Counted from the stretch's first letter, positions 1 to 6,566 are shown. The stretch: DNA of 14,851 nt from Amphritea sp. (GCA_018067325.1 JAGPUU010000306.1:1-14851); one strand, 5' to 3'. Numbers and translations are program-made. Notes: generated by a model from the letters alone, not told the origin.

Positions 1-139
1 TAATTGGAAGTTTTTCATGGGGATGTTCGTAGACAATTGTATTGGCAGAAGTTGCCGGACTAATGACGATTAGCAACAATATCATCAGCTTCAAAAAAAC
101 AAACTGTAGTGTTTTAAAAACATTGTTAACAATACACAT
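1..139 (-). CDS. Exported protein of unknown function, N-terminal fragment
   Basis: This is an open frame that starts at ATG 139 and runs leftward off the window. The first 30 or so residues read as a signal peptide: a basic, polar start, a hydrophobic core (LMILLLIVISP) and an ATSA-like cleavage site before NTIVYEHPHEKLP. The product is therefore probably periplasmic or a lipid-free exported protein. An AAGG at 148-151 (complement strand) lies about 8 bases before the ATG; an in-frame TTG at 145 is another possible start. Only 46 codons are visible, so the family cannot be named. A periplasmic solute-binding protein or the sensor part of a signalling protein would fit such an N-terminus, but this is a guess. 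Confidence 0.6.
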   Translation of the reverse strand, partial: MCIVNNVFKTLQFVFLKLMILLLIVISPATSANTIVYEHPHEKLPI

Positions 140-141
140 AA

Positions 142-240
142 TCAATGCCTTACTACTGATACAAAGTTCTTACCTCCCTGAACGTTGGATCTCCTATTAC
201 CGCTGACGATAATAGCAAAAGTGATCACTGAAGGCATTGA
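142..240 (-). promoter_or_regulatory. Leader inverted repeat covering the ribosome site
   Basis: TCAATGCCTT at 142-151 and AAGGCATTGA at 231-240 are perfect 10-base reverse complements, 79 bases apart. Read as leftward mRNA, the downstream arm contains the AAGG ribosome site and runs to three bases before the ATG at 139. Pairing of the arms would hide the site. Whether the transcript starts far enough upstream to include the distal arm is unknown; a TATAAA at 289-284 (complement) could be a -10 box. Confidence 0.35.
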
Positions 241-363
241 CTAGCCGCATTTAAAACAAAGTATTTTCTATGACTCGAGTGAATTTATAGAGAGTGAAAC
301 TGTTTAAATTTTGTTCGATCAAAGTGATCTATTTACTCACTCCGGGTTTATATCTCCTTTACT

Positions 364-396
364 CTGTCGTTGAATTTTGAATACGACAGCCTTTTT
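364..396 (+). terminator. Hairpin followed by T-run (terminator or attenuator candidate)
   Basis: CTGTCGT (364-370) and ACGACAG (383-389) form a 7-base perfect stem with a 12-base loop, followed by CCTTTTT. This has the shape of a weak intrinsic terminator on the + strand. No rightward gene lies upstream in the window, so it would either attenuate a long leader of the cytochrome operon or end a small unannotated transcript. Confidence 0.35.
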
Positions 397-410
397 AAGC
401 TTCTTTTAAT
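394..410 (+). promoter_or_regulatory. Candidate OmpR-family response-regulator box
   Basis: TTTAAG (394-399) and TTTAAT (405-410) form a direct repeat with an 11-base period and a 5-base gap. This layout is known for PmrA/QseB-type regulators, whose sites are two TTAA-containing hexamers separated by five bases. A TAAGAT at 421-426 could be the -10 box, which places the repeat over the -35 position as in activated class-II promoters. The regulator encoded in the same operon is the obvious candidate ligand; this is inference. Confidence 0.4.
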
Positions 411-476
411 AACTTCTCATTAAGATAGAGGTTATAGGAGATCGGTCATCGAATTGAGCGATAGAGGAGAGAGAAG

Positions 477-1082
477 ATGCCGAATTTAGATTCACCCCAG
501 GTAATAAAAGTATGGGACCCCTTCGTAAGGATATTCCACTGGTCATTGGCATTGTTTTTTACAATTGCTTATCTGACTGAAGATGATTTCGAAACGGTGC
601 ATTTTTATATGGGCTATGCCATCTGCGCCCTGATCGGATTTCGCCTGCTTTGGGGGATAGTCGGACCAAAATACGCACGTTTTAGTAACTTCATTACCGG
701 GCGTGACAAAGTTGTTAGCTATTTGAAGTCACTGTTAACCGGCAAGGCTGAACATTATGTGGGTCACAATCCGGCAGGCGGCATGATGGTGGTAGCGCTG
801 TTGTTGCTGTTGGCAATGACCTGCTTCTTTGGCATGACGTTACTTGCAATGGATGGTGGTGGGCCATTAGCGGGTACCTTTGTCACTGTTCTTAACGAAG
901 ACCTGGTTGAAGAGGTGCATGAACTCTGCGCTAACGCCACGCTATTGCTAGTGTTTGTGCATATTGCCGGCGTGATTGTCAGCAGTTTTCTACACCGGGA
1001 AAATCTGGTGAGAGCGATGGTTACCGGTGTTAAAAAGGCGGTGGCTAAAAAGGATAAAGGAGAGGCACATGTGGGTAAATAG
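477..1082 (+). CDS. Cytochrome b561-type membrane haem protein
   Basis: This is a 201-residue integral membrane cytochrome of the Ni,Fe-hydrogenase cytochrome b / cytochrome b561 family. The N-terminal motif VWDPFVRIFHWSLA is characteristic. Four hydrophobic segments are visible (about residues 20-33, 44-63, 102-124 and 151-172). Candidate haem-ligand histidines are H21, H42, H148 and H162 in the membrane segments, and HYVGHNPAGG (93-102) is the usual loop motif. Such proteins take electrons from quinol and pass them to periplasmic partners. Here the next two genes encode c-type cytochromes, so it is the likely membrane donor for SHP and DHC. The GAGGAGAGAG just before the ATG supports the start, and the last codons overlap the next gene by 14 bases. 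Confidence 0.9.
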   Translation: MPNLDSPQVIKVWDPFVRIFHWSLALFFTIAYLTEDDFETVHFYMGYAICALIGFRLLWGIVGPKYARFSNFITGRDKVVSYLKSLLTGKAEHYVGHNPAGGMMVVALLLLLAMTCFFGMTLLAMDGGGPLAGTFVTVLNEDLVEEVHELCANATLLLVFVHIAGVIVSSFLHRENLVRAMVTGVKKAVAKKDKGEAHVGK

Positions 1083-1464
1083 ATGGTTATTAGCAGGGTT
1101 GTTATCCAGCTTAGCGATTTCTGCAAACGCTGATGTCATGGCGAATATAACTGATCAGAAACTGGATCAGTATCGCGCCCAAGGCGTTGAAGGCTTCAGT
1201 CCTGAAGCAGGGCTGGAACTATGGCGTTCAGATAACAATGGTCGCAGCTGCACCCAGTGTCACGGTGCCAATCCAACCAGTGTGGGTAAGCATGCGAAAA
1301 CCGGGAAGGTGATCAAGCCGATGGCGCCCTCGGTTAACCCTAAACGTTTAACCGACAGCAAAAAAATCGACAAGTGGTTTTTGCGAAACTGTAAGTGGAC
1401 TTTGAAAAGAGAGTGTACTGCGCAGGAAAAAGGCGACTTCTTAGTTTGGCTCAGGGAGCAATAA
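1069..1464 (+). CDS. SHP-like monohaem cytochrome c (DUF1924), periplasmic
   Basis: This 131-residue protein starts at ATG 1069, within the end of the cytochrome b gene, after AAAGGAGAGG. Residues 1-21 form a signal peptide ending in ANA. One haem site, CTQCH (61-65), is present. Downstream, N107 is directly followed by C108, with a second cysteine at C116. SHP of Rhodobacter sphaeroides has a high-spin haem with an unusual asparagine axial ligand next to a disulfide, and binds oxygen and nitric oxide. N107 with C108/C116 matches this pattern, though the equivalence is inferred from order and spacing. The gene lies between cytochrome b and dihaem cytochrome c genes, the known SHP context. It probably acts as the terminal ligand-binding protein of this chain. 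Confidence 0.85.
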   Translation: MWVNRWLLAGLLSSLAISANADVMANITDQKLDQYRAQGVEGFSPEAGLELWRSDNNGRSCTQCHGANPTSVGKHAKTGKVIKPMAPSVNPKRLTDSKKIDKWFLRNCKWTLKRECTAQEKGDFLVWLREQ

Positions 1465-1465
1465 A

Positions 1466-2017
1466 ATGGTGAAGTTAGGAATGAAAAAAGTAGTGGGATA
1501 TATTCGCTGGGGTGTGGCAGGTAGTTTTCTGGTTGCGGCCTGGGGGCTCGGTCTTACCGGGGTTAGTATTGCTTCGGGTAGCTATGGTGGGCGCTCTGAT
1601 AATTCTGCCGAAGCGGTGCTGTATAGGGATGAGTGTGGAGCCTGTCATCTGGCCTATCCTGCAAGGATGTTGCCAGTCGATAGCTGGACTGAGATTATGG
1701 CCACACTGGAAGACCATTTTGATGAGAATGCGGAAGTCTCTGATGAAACCGCTACGATGATCAGTGCTTATCTCACTGATAATGCGGGTAAACCGGGCCG
1801 TGGAATGTTAAAAAGAGTGAAGCGCGATGCGCCCCTGCGTATCACTGAGCTGCCATACTTTGTTCATGAACACGATGAAGTGCCCGAGCGGCTGGTCAGT
1901 GGTAATGAAGAGGTGGGTAGTTTCAGTAACTGTAATGCGTGCCATCAGCGCGCCGAAAGCGGAGACTTTGATGAGGATTCGGTTCGTATTCCTGGCTATG
2001 GTCGTTGGGATGATTAA
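1466..2017 (+). CDS. Dihaem cytochrome c (DHC), SHP electron donor
   Basis: This 183-residue protein has two haem-binding motifs, CGACH (57-61) and CNACH (156-160), and matches the DHC family. An N-terminal hydrophobic segment (about 14-37) is a signal peptide or anchor. H84, H134 and H136 are candidate distal ligands. DHC is known to reduce SHP, and both genes commonly sit with a cytochrome b as here. ATG 1466 starts one base after the previous stop and has AGGGAG seven bases upstream; a second in-frame ATG at 1481 is possible. The C-terminal 47 bases overlap the start of the PepSY gene, so the last residues (from about 169) and the next protein's signal peptide are read from the same DNA. 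Confidence 0.88.
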   Translation: MVKLGMKKVVGYIRWGVAGSFLVAAWGLGLTGVSIASGSYGGRSDNSAEAVLYRDECGACHLAYPARMLPVDSWTEIMATLEDHFDENAEVSDETATMISAYLTDNAGKPGRGMLKRVKRDAPLRITELPYFVHEHDEVPERLVSGNEEVGSFSNCNACHQRAESGDFDEDSVRIPGYGRWDD

Positions 2018-2273
2018 CCTGGCTCATGCCGGGTCTGATATTAGTGATAAACAGGTGAGGGCCTGGGTGACTGAAGGCAGAATTCTGCCTTTCGAAGAGA
2101 TCTACGCCCGCAATAAAGATCGTCTGTCCGGTCACCTGCTCGATCTGGAGATCGAGGAGGAACATGGGCGTATTGTCTACGAAGCCGAGCTGCTGGATGC
2201 TAATGGAGATGTCTGGGAGCTGTATATCGATGCGGTTACCGGCGAGGTAGTTAAAGAGGAACAAGACGATTGA
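1971..2273 (+). CDS. Small periplasmic PepSY-domain protein
   Basis: This 100-residue protein begins inside the dihaem cytochrome gene: ATG 1971 has GGAG seven bases upstream and starts a clear signal peptide (residues 1-20, ending AHA). The mature part holds one PepSY domain, recognisable from the C-terminal pattern YEAELLDANGDVWELYIDAVTGEVV (residues 70-94, with a few breaks from consensus). PepSY proteins are often encoded next to QseBC/PhoPQ-like two-component systems and near cytochrome b genes; a sensory or inhibitory role at the kinase's periplasmic domain is plausible but not shown. The frame is open further upstream, but that part is a shadow of the cytochrome gene. The stop TGA overlaps the TTG start of the response regulator, suggesting coupled translation. 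Confidence 0.85.
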   Translation: MRIRFVFLAMVVGMINLAHAGSDISDKQVRAWVTEGRILPFEEIYARNKDRLSGHLLDLEIEEEHGRIVYEAELLDANGDVWELYIDAVTGEVVKEEQDD

Positions 2274-2938
2274 GAATCTTACTGGTCGAAGATGATCTGG
2301 ATCAGGCCGAGAGCTTAAAGCGTAGTTTGCAAAAGGCGGGTTACGTTGTCGAGATGGCGCATAATGGCACTGATGGGCAGTTTCTCGGGGATGAAGAGAC
2401 CTTTGATGCGATTATTCTGGATCTTGGATTGCCAGAGATCGCAGGTCTCGATGTTTTAAAACACTGGCGGGAGAGGGGCAATACTGTCCCGGTTCTGATT
2501 TTGACGGCCAGAGATGCCTGGCATGAGCGGGTAGACGGTCTGAATGCTGGTGCGGATGATTATCTGGGTAAGCCTTTTCATGCGGATGAGGTGATTGCAC
2601 GGCTGCAGGCAATTGTCCGGCGTACAGTGGGTAAAGCTGATAATGTGCTTGAATGGAATGGTGTGCAGTTATTACTGTCTGAACAGCAGGCGATTGACCA
2701 GAATGGCCAGCTTATCGCTTTAACGGCAATCGATTTCAGACTGTTGCGTCAATTTATGATGTACCCCGATAAAGTCCATTCTAAAAACCAGCTGAGCGAG
2801 CAGGTTTATGAAGAGGACAGGATAAAAGACAGTAATGTCATTGAGGTCTATGTGAACCGGTTGCGTAACTACTTTGGTAAAGAATTTATCAAAACCCAGT
2901 GGGGCAAAGGTTATCGCATCGGTCCTGTTGATAAATAG
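2270..2938 (+). CDS. OmpR-family response regulator (PmrA/QseB-like)
   Basis: This is a 222-residue response regulator. The receiver domain (1-118) has the acidic pair D8/D9, phosphoacceptor D51, T79 and K101. The C-terminal winged-helix domain (about 128-219) carries the NVIEVYVNRLRNYFG recognition-helix pattern and the final GKGYRI wing. Length and motifs are complete. Translation starts at TTG, overlapping the PepSY stop as TTGA, with AGAGGA about 10 bases upstream. It should be phosphorylated by the sensor kinase encoded 19 bases downstream. A direct repeat at 394-410 before the operon resembles the binding site of this subfamily, so the operon may regulate itself. Confidence 0.93.
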   Translation: MRILLVEDDLDQAESLKRSLQKAGYVVEMAHNGTDGQFLGDEETFDAIILDLGLPEIAGLDVLKHWRERGNTVPVLILTARDAWHERVDGLNAGADDYLGKPFHADEVIARLQAIVRRTVGKADNVLEWNGVQLLLSEQQAIDQNGQLIALTAIDFRLLRQFMMYPDKVHSKNQLSEQVYEEDRIKDSNVIEVYVNRLRNYFGKEFIKTQWGKGYRIGPVDK

Positions 2939-2957
2939 CTTTGTTAACTGAAAAATT

Positions 2958-4274
2958 ATGATGACAGTATCTATCCGTAACCAGTTAAGCCGAAGTCTGA
3001 TTATCGCCCTATGCGTCACGATGGGGGCTTTGTTGGTGGTGATTAACTGGGGAGTAGGGCAGATCTCCCAGGAATATATTCTTTCCCGTTTGAAGCACGA
3101 TGCCGAGTCAATTGTGGCCGCGTTAGAACAAGACCCTCTCAGCCAGTCCTGGCAGCTTAGCCCGCGTGGGGCAAGTAACGTTTATCAGCGAGCCTTGTCG
3201 GGGCATTACTACCTACTCTCGGGCCCCGATATTGAGATCAGAAGCCGTTCCCTGTGGGATTATCCGGTTAGCTTTGACAGGCTGACAAAGGGACAGGAAA
3301 ACAGTTTTCAGATGCCGGGGGCTAACGATCAGCATTGGTTGGTGTGGCAGCAGGCATTTAGTAAAAACGATACCTTATTTACCCTGACGATCATTGAAGA
3401 TAGTGCGCCACTGGATGCTCTAAAGTGGCGCTATACCCTCTGGGCTATTCTGGTTGTGGCCCTTGGCGCGACCGCTCTGTTCTTTATGCAGCAGTGGAGT
3501 CTGACGCGAAACTTTCGTTATCTGGATTCCGTCAGAAAGAAGATTCAAGCCTTCCGTTATTCAGAAGAAAAACCCGATCTGAGTGGTATGCCCTCTGAAC
3601 TGGCGCCGCTGGCAGATGACATTGATAAGTTACTGCAGCAGCTCAAGCAACGTGTGAGCCATTCACGCAACGCTTTAGGCAATCTGGCCCATGAGATTAA
3701 GCGGCCGTTACAAAGGCTGCAACAGCTGCAGGATGAATCAGAAATGGAGTTCGGGGCGGATATCAAAGGCCTGTTAAATGATATTCAGTGGTTGATTCAG
3801 CGAGAGATGAAACGGGCCCGAATTGTTGGGGTTTCTTCACCGGGCCGGCAAACGGATCTGTTAATAGATCTGCCCCCGGTGATTAATATTCTGGGTAAGC
3901 TGTATCCGGCCGTCAGGATCGAAACTGACTTCTCTTCTGAACATATTTTGCCCCAGGACCGGGATGATATGCTCGAATTGATCGGAAACCTTTTGGATAA
4001 CGCCTGTAAATACGCGATGAGTGAAGTTGATCTCAGTACCGCGGTGGTGGATAACCAGCTCATGATTCGTATCCGGGATGATGGTAAGGGACTGCCGCAG
4101 GAGAGTATTGAACGGTTGATGTTACGCGGGCAGCGCCTGGATGAGCGGGAAGAGGGCGCAGGCCTGGGGCTGTCGATCTGCAGCGATATTGTTGAAAGTT
4201 ACCGAGGCCGATTAACACTGGAAAATCGTGAACCCCATGGAATAGAAGTTACCATTGGATTGCCATTACGATAA
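2958..4274 (+). CDS. Membrane sensor histidine kinase (PhoQ/QseC-like)
   Basis: This 438-residue kinase has two membrane segments (about 13-33 and 158-177) flanking a periplasmic domain of about 120 residues. The cytoplasmic part has a HAMP-like linker, an H-box with LAHEIKRPL (H245 is the phosphorylated residue), an N-box (LIGNLLDNACKYA), a G1 box (DDGKGLP) and a G2 box (GAGLGLSI). It is the partner of the preceding regulator. The residue three after E246 is R249 where most kinases of this family have T or N; that position is needed for phosphatase activity in the E/DxxT/N motif. No clear ribosome site precedes the paired ATGs at 2958 and 2961. The periplasmic domain may sense redox state, a ligand or the PepSY protein; none of these is visible in the sequence. 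Confidence 0.92.
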   Translation: MMTVSIRNQLSRSLIIALCVTMGALLVVINWGVGQISQEYILSRLKHDAESIVAALEQDPLSQSWQLSPRGASNVYQRALSGHYYLLSGPDIEIRSRSLWDYPVSFDRLTKGQENSFQMPGANDQHWLVWQQAFSKNDTLFTLTIIEDSAPLDALKWRYTLWAILVVALGATALFFMQQWSLTRNFRYLDSVRKKIQAFRYSEEKPDLSGMPSELAPLADDIDKLLQQLKQRVSHSRNALGNLAHEIKRPLQRLQQLQDESEMEFGADIKGLLNDIQWLIQREMKRARIVGVSSPGRQTDLLIDLPPVINILGKLYPAVRIETDFSSEHILPQDRDDMLELIGNLLDNACKYAMSEVDLSTAVVDNQLMIRIRDDGKGLPQESIERLMLRGQRLDEREEGAGLGLSICSDIVESYRGRLTLENREPHGIEVTIGLPLR

Positions 4275-4304
4275 TGCGCCTTTGTGAGGATTTAATCCTT
4301 CAGT

Positions 4305-4994
4305 TTGTCTTATTTAAATCAGTGGATAGCAGGAGCTTTTATCAAAAACATTATTGATCAAGCGCATATCGACCAGGCACTGACAGCGCTGTCCAAATTG
4401 GACGCTGATATTGCACGGGCGCTACCGCAGGTTGGTACGCCACCACCCCGCCAGCGTCCTTTCGGATTTTCTGCTCTGTTGGCTATCATTATCGGTCAGC
4501 AGGTCTCAACTGAAGCGGCCGCTGCGATCCGTGGGCGGGTTGAGACGGTTATTCTAGAAGAGAGCCGGGAAGACGGGCCAGGAGGAGAGCTAACCGCTGA
4601 TCGATTGCTGAAGGTTGAAGATCAGTTACTGCGAGATGCAGGGATGTCCTGGCGAAAGATTGAGTATGCGAATGGGCTGGCTGAGGCTGTTTTGTCGGGG
4701 CAATTAGATCTGCATGCGTTGCCTGAGATGACAGATGATGAGGCTATCAATGCTTTATCATCGCTTCGCGGTTTTGGCCGTTGGAGTGCAGAGATCTATC
4801 TGATGTTTTCATTACAGCGACAAGATATATTCCCTGCCGATGATCTCGCGCTGCTGGTAGCTTTAGGGCGTCTTAAACGGCTGGAACAAAAGCCAACGCC
4901 CAAGCAGGCCCGCCAGCTAATCGAACACTGGTCGCCCTATCGCAGTGCGGGTTCATTATTTCTTTGGCACTATTACCGGGGGGCTCCTGCATAG
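4305..4994 (+). CDS. AlkA-type DNA-3-methyladenine glycosylase II
   Basis: This is a base-excision repair glycosylase of the HhH-GPD superfamily that removes alkylated purines. The helix-hairpin-helix motif is LSSLRGFGRWSAE (151-163), and the catalytic aspartate is most likely D180 in FPADDLAL, which corresponds to the aspartate pair of E. coli AlkA. LLAIIIGQQVST (58-69) is the usual family core. At 229 residues or less it matches the short AlkA form without the N-terminal domain of the E. coli enzyme. The given start is TTG 4305, the only standard start codon after an in-frame stop at 4293; its ribosome site (GAGGA, 4286-4290) is 14 bases away, so the start is uncertain. It follows the kinase gene by 30 bases and may be cotranscribed. 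Confidence 0.88.
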   Translation: MSYLNQWIAGAFIKNIIDQAHIDQALTALSKLDADIARALPQVGTPPPRQRPFGFSALLAIIIGQQVSTEAAAAIRGRVETVILEESREDGPGGELTADRLLKVEDQLLRDAGMSWRKIEYANGLAEAVLSGQLDLHALPEMTDDEAINALSSLRGFGRWSAEIYLMFSLQRQDIFPADDLALLVALGRLKRLEQKPTPKQARQLIEHWSPYRSAGSLFLWHYYRGAPA

Positions 4995-5049
4995 GCAGAG
5001 TCTATACTTATTTCTGAATCTATTGAGCTTTGCGCGGTCGACTAATGGG

Positions 5050-5097
5050 TGCACTGCTTATAGCACTACTATCAGCACTGCTACCAGCACTAGCGTC
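5050..5097 (+). repeat. Four 12-base tandem units
   Basis: Four consecutive 12-base units begin with (T/A)GCACT at 5050, 5062, 5074 and 5086. The second halves vary. The array lies in the 137-base spacer before the TPR gene, 24 bases upstream of that gene's ribosome site. It is imperfect, and its role is unknown; it may be a slippage product or a set of phased binding sites. Confidence 0.6.
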
Positions 5098-5131
5098 GCG
5101 CAGCAGAATTATATCTATTTGAGGAATGTTT

Positions 5132-5761
5132 ATGACCGATAGCCCGAAGGCTCACAGTATGAAATTCTGGCTCTCAATGGGGGCATTTCAGGTTGTTTTT
5201 GGTTTAGCTGTTTTTGGCCTGACCCGTGAGTACTATATTTCTGATACTCCTATGGCCAGTGCCCCTGCTAAGCCTGGTCTGAATTGGCCGACAGCCGGAC
5301 AAACGCTGTCCAGTGATCTGTTAACCGGTCAGGGTGTTCCTTCTCAAAAAATGGGTCAGGGTATCGCCAACACTGTGGGTGCAACTTCTGATCTAAATGT
5401 GCTGCAAGACCCGGTAGAGATCTCCCGTCGGGCGAATGAAATGTTTGCCCAGCAGGATTATGCAAGCGCGGCTAAGCTCTATGCGAAACTACTGGAATTC
5501 GACCCTGAAAATGCCAGTACCTATAACAACTTGGGATTGACGCTGCACTATATCGGCCGCTCTGATGAAGCGCTGAAAATGTTGGAAGAGGGGTCTATCA
5601 TTGATCCTTTCGATCAACGACTTTTGTTAACCCTGGGGTTTGTTAGTACCCAATTAGGTGATACAGAAAAAGCTCGAAGTGCACTTAAGTCGGCTGTGGC
5701 TCTGGGCGCAGATACGCAGGTAGGGCAGTCCGCAACGAAGATGCTGGATGAGCTGCCCTGA
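5132..5761 (+). CDS. Membrane-anchored TPR protein
   Basis: This 209-residue protein has one N-terminal membrane segment (about 12-30), a Ser/Pro/Gly-rich linker (38-92), and a C-terminal block of about three tetratricopeptide repeats (95-127, 129-161, 163-195). The second repeat shows the typical N-NLG-x3-Y-x-G-x2-EAL spacing. The topology puts the repeats most likely in the periplasm, where they would bind a partner protein. GAGGA at 5121-5125 is directly against an ATG at 5126 but six bases before ATG 5132, so the second ATG is chosen. Function beyond protein binding cannot be told. The gene is followed by a leftward gene 20 bases away, with no clear terminator between them. Confidence 0.75.
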   Translation: MTDSPKAHSMKFWLSMGAFQVVFGLAVFGLTREYYISDTPMASAPAKPGLNWPTAGQTLSSDLLTGQGVPSQKMGQGIANTVGATSDLNVLQDPVEISRRANEMFAQQDYASAAKLYAKLLEFDPENASTYNNLGLTLHYIGRSDEALKMLEEGSIIDPFDQRLLLTLGFVSTQLGDTEKARSALKSAVALGADTQVGQSATKMLDELP

Positions 5762-5781
5762 CCCTGAATGAGAAAGTTGGT

Positions 5782-6318
5782 TTAGAAACCTGAGTCCGGG
5801 CTGGTTAGAAAGATCTCTTCTTCAGGTGTTGTCGTGCGGCCGAGTATCTTGTTTCTGTGTGGATAACGTCCGAACCTTTCAATAATGACTTTGTGTTTCT
5901 GTTCAAACTCGGCTGAGGAGGGATCACTCAGTTTTGCATAAAGTCGTTCTGCCTCCGAATGAATCACCAGAGACTCACTATGCATAAGAGGTAGATAGAA
6001 AAATGGACGTTTCTCTTCGCTGAGTTCTGTATCAAAGCCTTTTTCAATCGCCGATTGCGCTAACGCTAACGAAAGTGCGTCATAGGCAAATGACTGGGGA
6101 GTATCCCGGAACATATTTCTTGAGAACTGATCCAACACAATAACTTCAGCAAGACTTCCATATGCTGTTTTTCTCCAGTGAAATAACTCGCAGTTTGCCG
6201 CTTGATTATGTATCTCTGAGAACCGCTCAATAATCAATCGATCAAACTCGGTGTCTTTGATGAACCACTGTGAACTATCTATTTCGTTGAACCAAAACTC
6301 AATAATTTCCTGATACAT
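5782..6318 (-). CDS. DUF924 family protein
   Basis: This 178-residue protein matches DUF924, an all-helical family related to TPR folds with no firm biochemical role. Family landmarks are IIEFWF near the start, WF (18-19), VLDQFSRNMFRDTP (61-74), FFYLPLMHSE (106-115) and RFGRYPHRNKILGR (148-161). Length is normal for the family. ATG 6318 is preferred over the GTG at 6324 because AGGGG lies five bases upstream of the ATG and would overlap the GTG. It is transcribed leftward, divergent from ybiT and convergent with the TPR gene, so it is probably a single-gene unit. Confidence 0.88.
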   Translation of the reverse strand: MYQEIIEFWFNEIDSSQWFIKDTEFDRLIIERFSEIHNQAANCELFHWRKTAYGSLAEVIVLDQFSRNMFRDTPQSFAYDALSLALAQSAIEKGFDTELSEEKRPFFYLPLMHSESLVIHSEAERLYAKLSDPSSAEFEQKHKVIIERFGRYPHRNKILGRTTTPEEEIFLTSPDSGF

Positions 6319-6357
6319 AGCCACCCCTGAAATTTACAGTCATATTCTTATCCCTAG

Positions 6358-6391
6358 CCTGACCGGGTCAGGTTTCAGATAGGTTTATAAT
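6358..6391 (+). promoter_or_regulatory. Candidate ybiT promoter with dyad operator
   Basis: CCTGACC-G-GGTCAGG (6358-6372) is a perfect 7-base dyad. A consensus -10 hexamer TATAAT follows at 6386-6391. The dyad covers the position expected for the -35 box, where no good TTGACA match is seen, so a regulator may bind there. A transcript from here would have a leader of about 170 bases before ybiT. Confidence 0.4.
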
Positions 6392-6566
6392 AGCTTATTG
6401 GCAGTATCAGCAACTATTCATCTGAAAAACAGTGTTTGTTCAAAAAATGTACAGTTTTGGCTCGACTTTAGGGCCTTAACTCTTTACAGTTCGCGCTTCT
6501 CTAAAGACTCTGTATTGCTCTGCTTACCGATACTTTATTTACTGCTCTCTTTTAGGACTTATCCCT

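Larger units (their letters stand above)
140..476. other. Divergent intergenic spacer
   Basis: These 337 bases separate the leftward exported-protein gene from the rightward cytochrome operon. No convincing ORF is present. The spacer holds a 10-base inverted repeat that pairs with the ribosome site of the leftward gene, a perfect palindrome AGTGATCACT at 220-229, a hairpin with a T-run at 364-396, a tandem box TTTAAG-N5-TTTAAT at 394-410, a possible -10 (TAAGAT, 421-426) and a purine-rich ribosome site (GAGGAGAGAG) just before the ATG at 477. Confidence 0.7.

Noticed and set aside
122..133. Palindrome ATTGTTAACAAT
   Set aside because: It is perfect but AT-rich, lies within the coding start of the leftward gene, and matches no site that I can name with confidence.
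314..330. FNR/CRP-like site with GATC-N5-GATC
   Set aside because: It does not fit TTGAT-N4-ATCAA or TGTGA-N6-TCACA spacing.
1827..1970. Upstream extension of the PepSY frame
   Set aside because: The extension lies within the dihaem cytochrome gene and lacks a signal peptide; ATG 1971 has a ribosome site and begins a clear signal peptide.
4945..5142. 65-codon ORF spanning the 12-base repeats
   Set aside because: Most of it overlaps the AlkA gene in another frame, and the rest is a Ser/Thr repeat translation without a ribosome site.
5775..5794. Possible terminator GGTTT-AG-AAACC between the TPR and DUF924 genes
   Set aside because: The loop of two bases is too small for a stable hairpin and there is no T-run.
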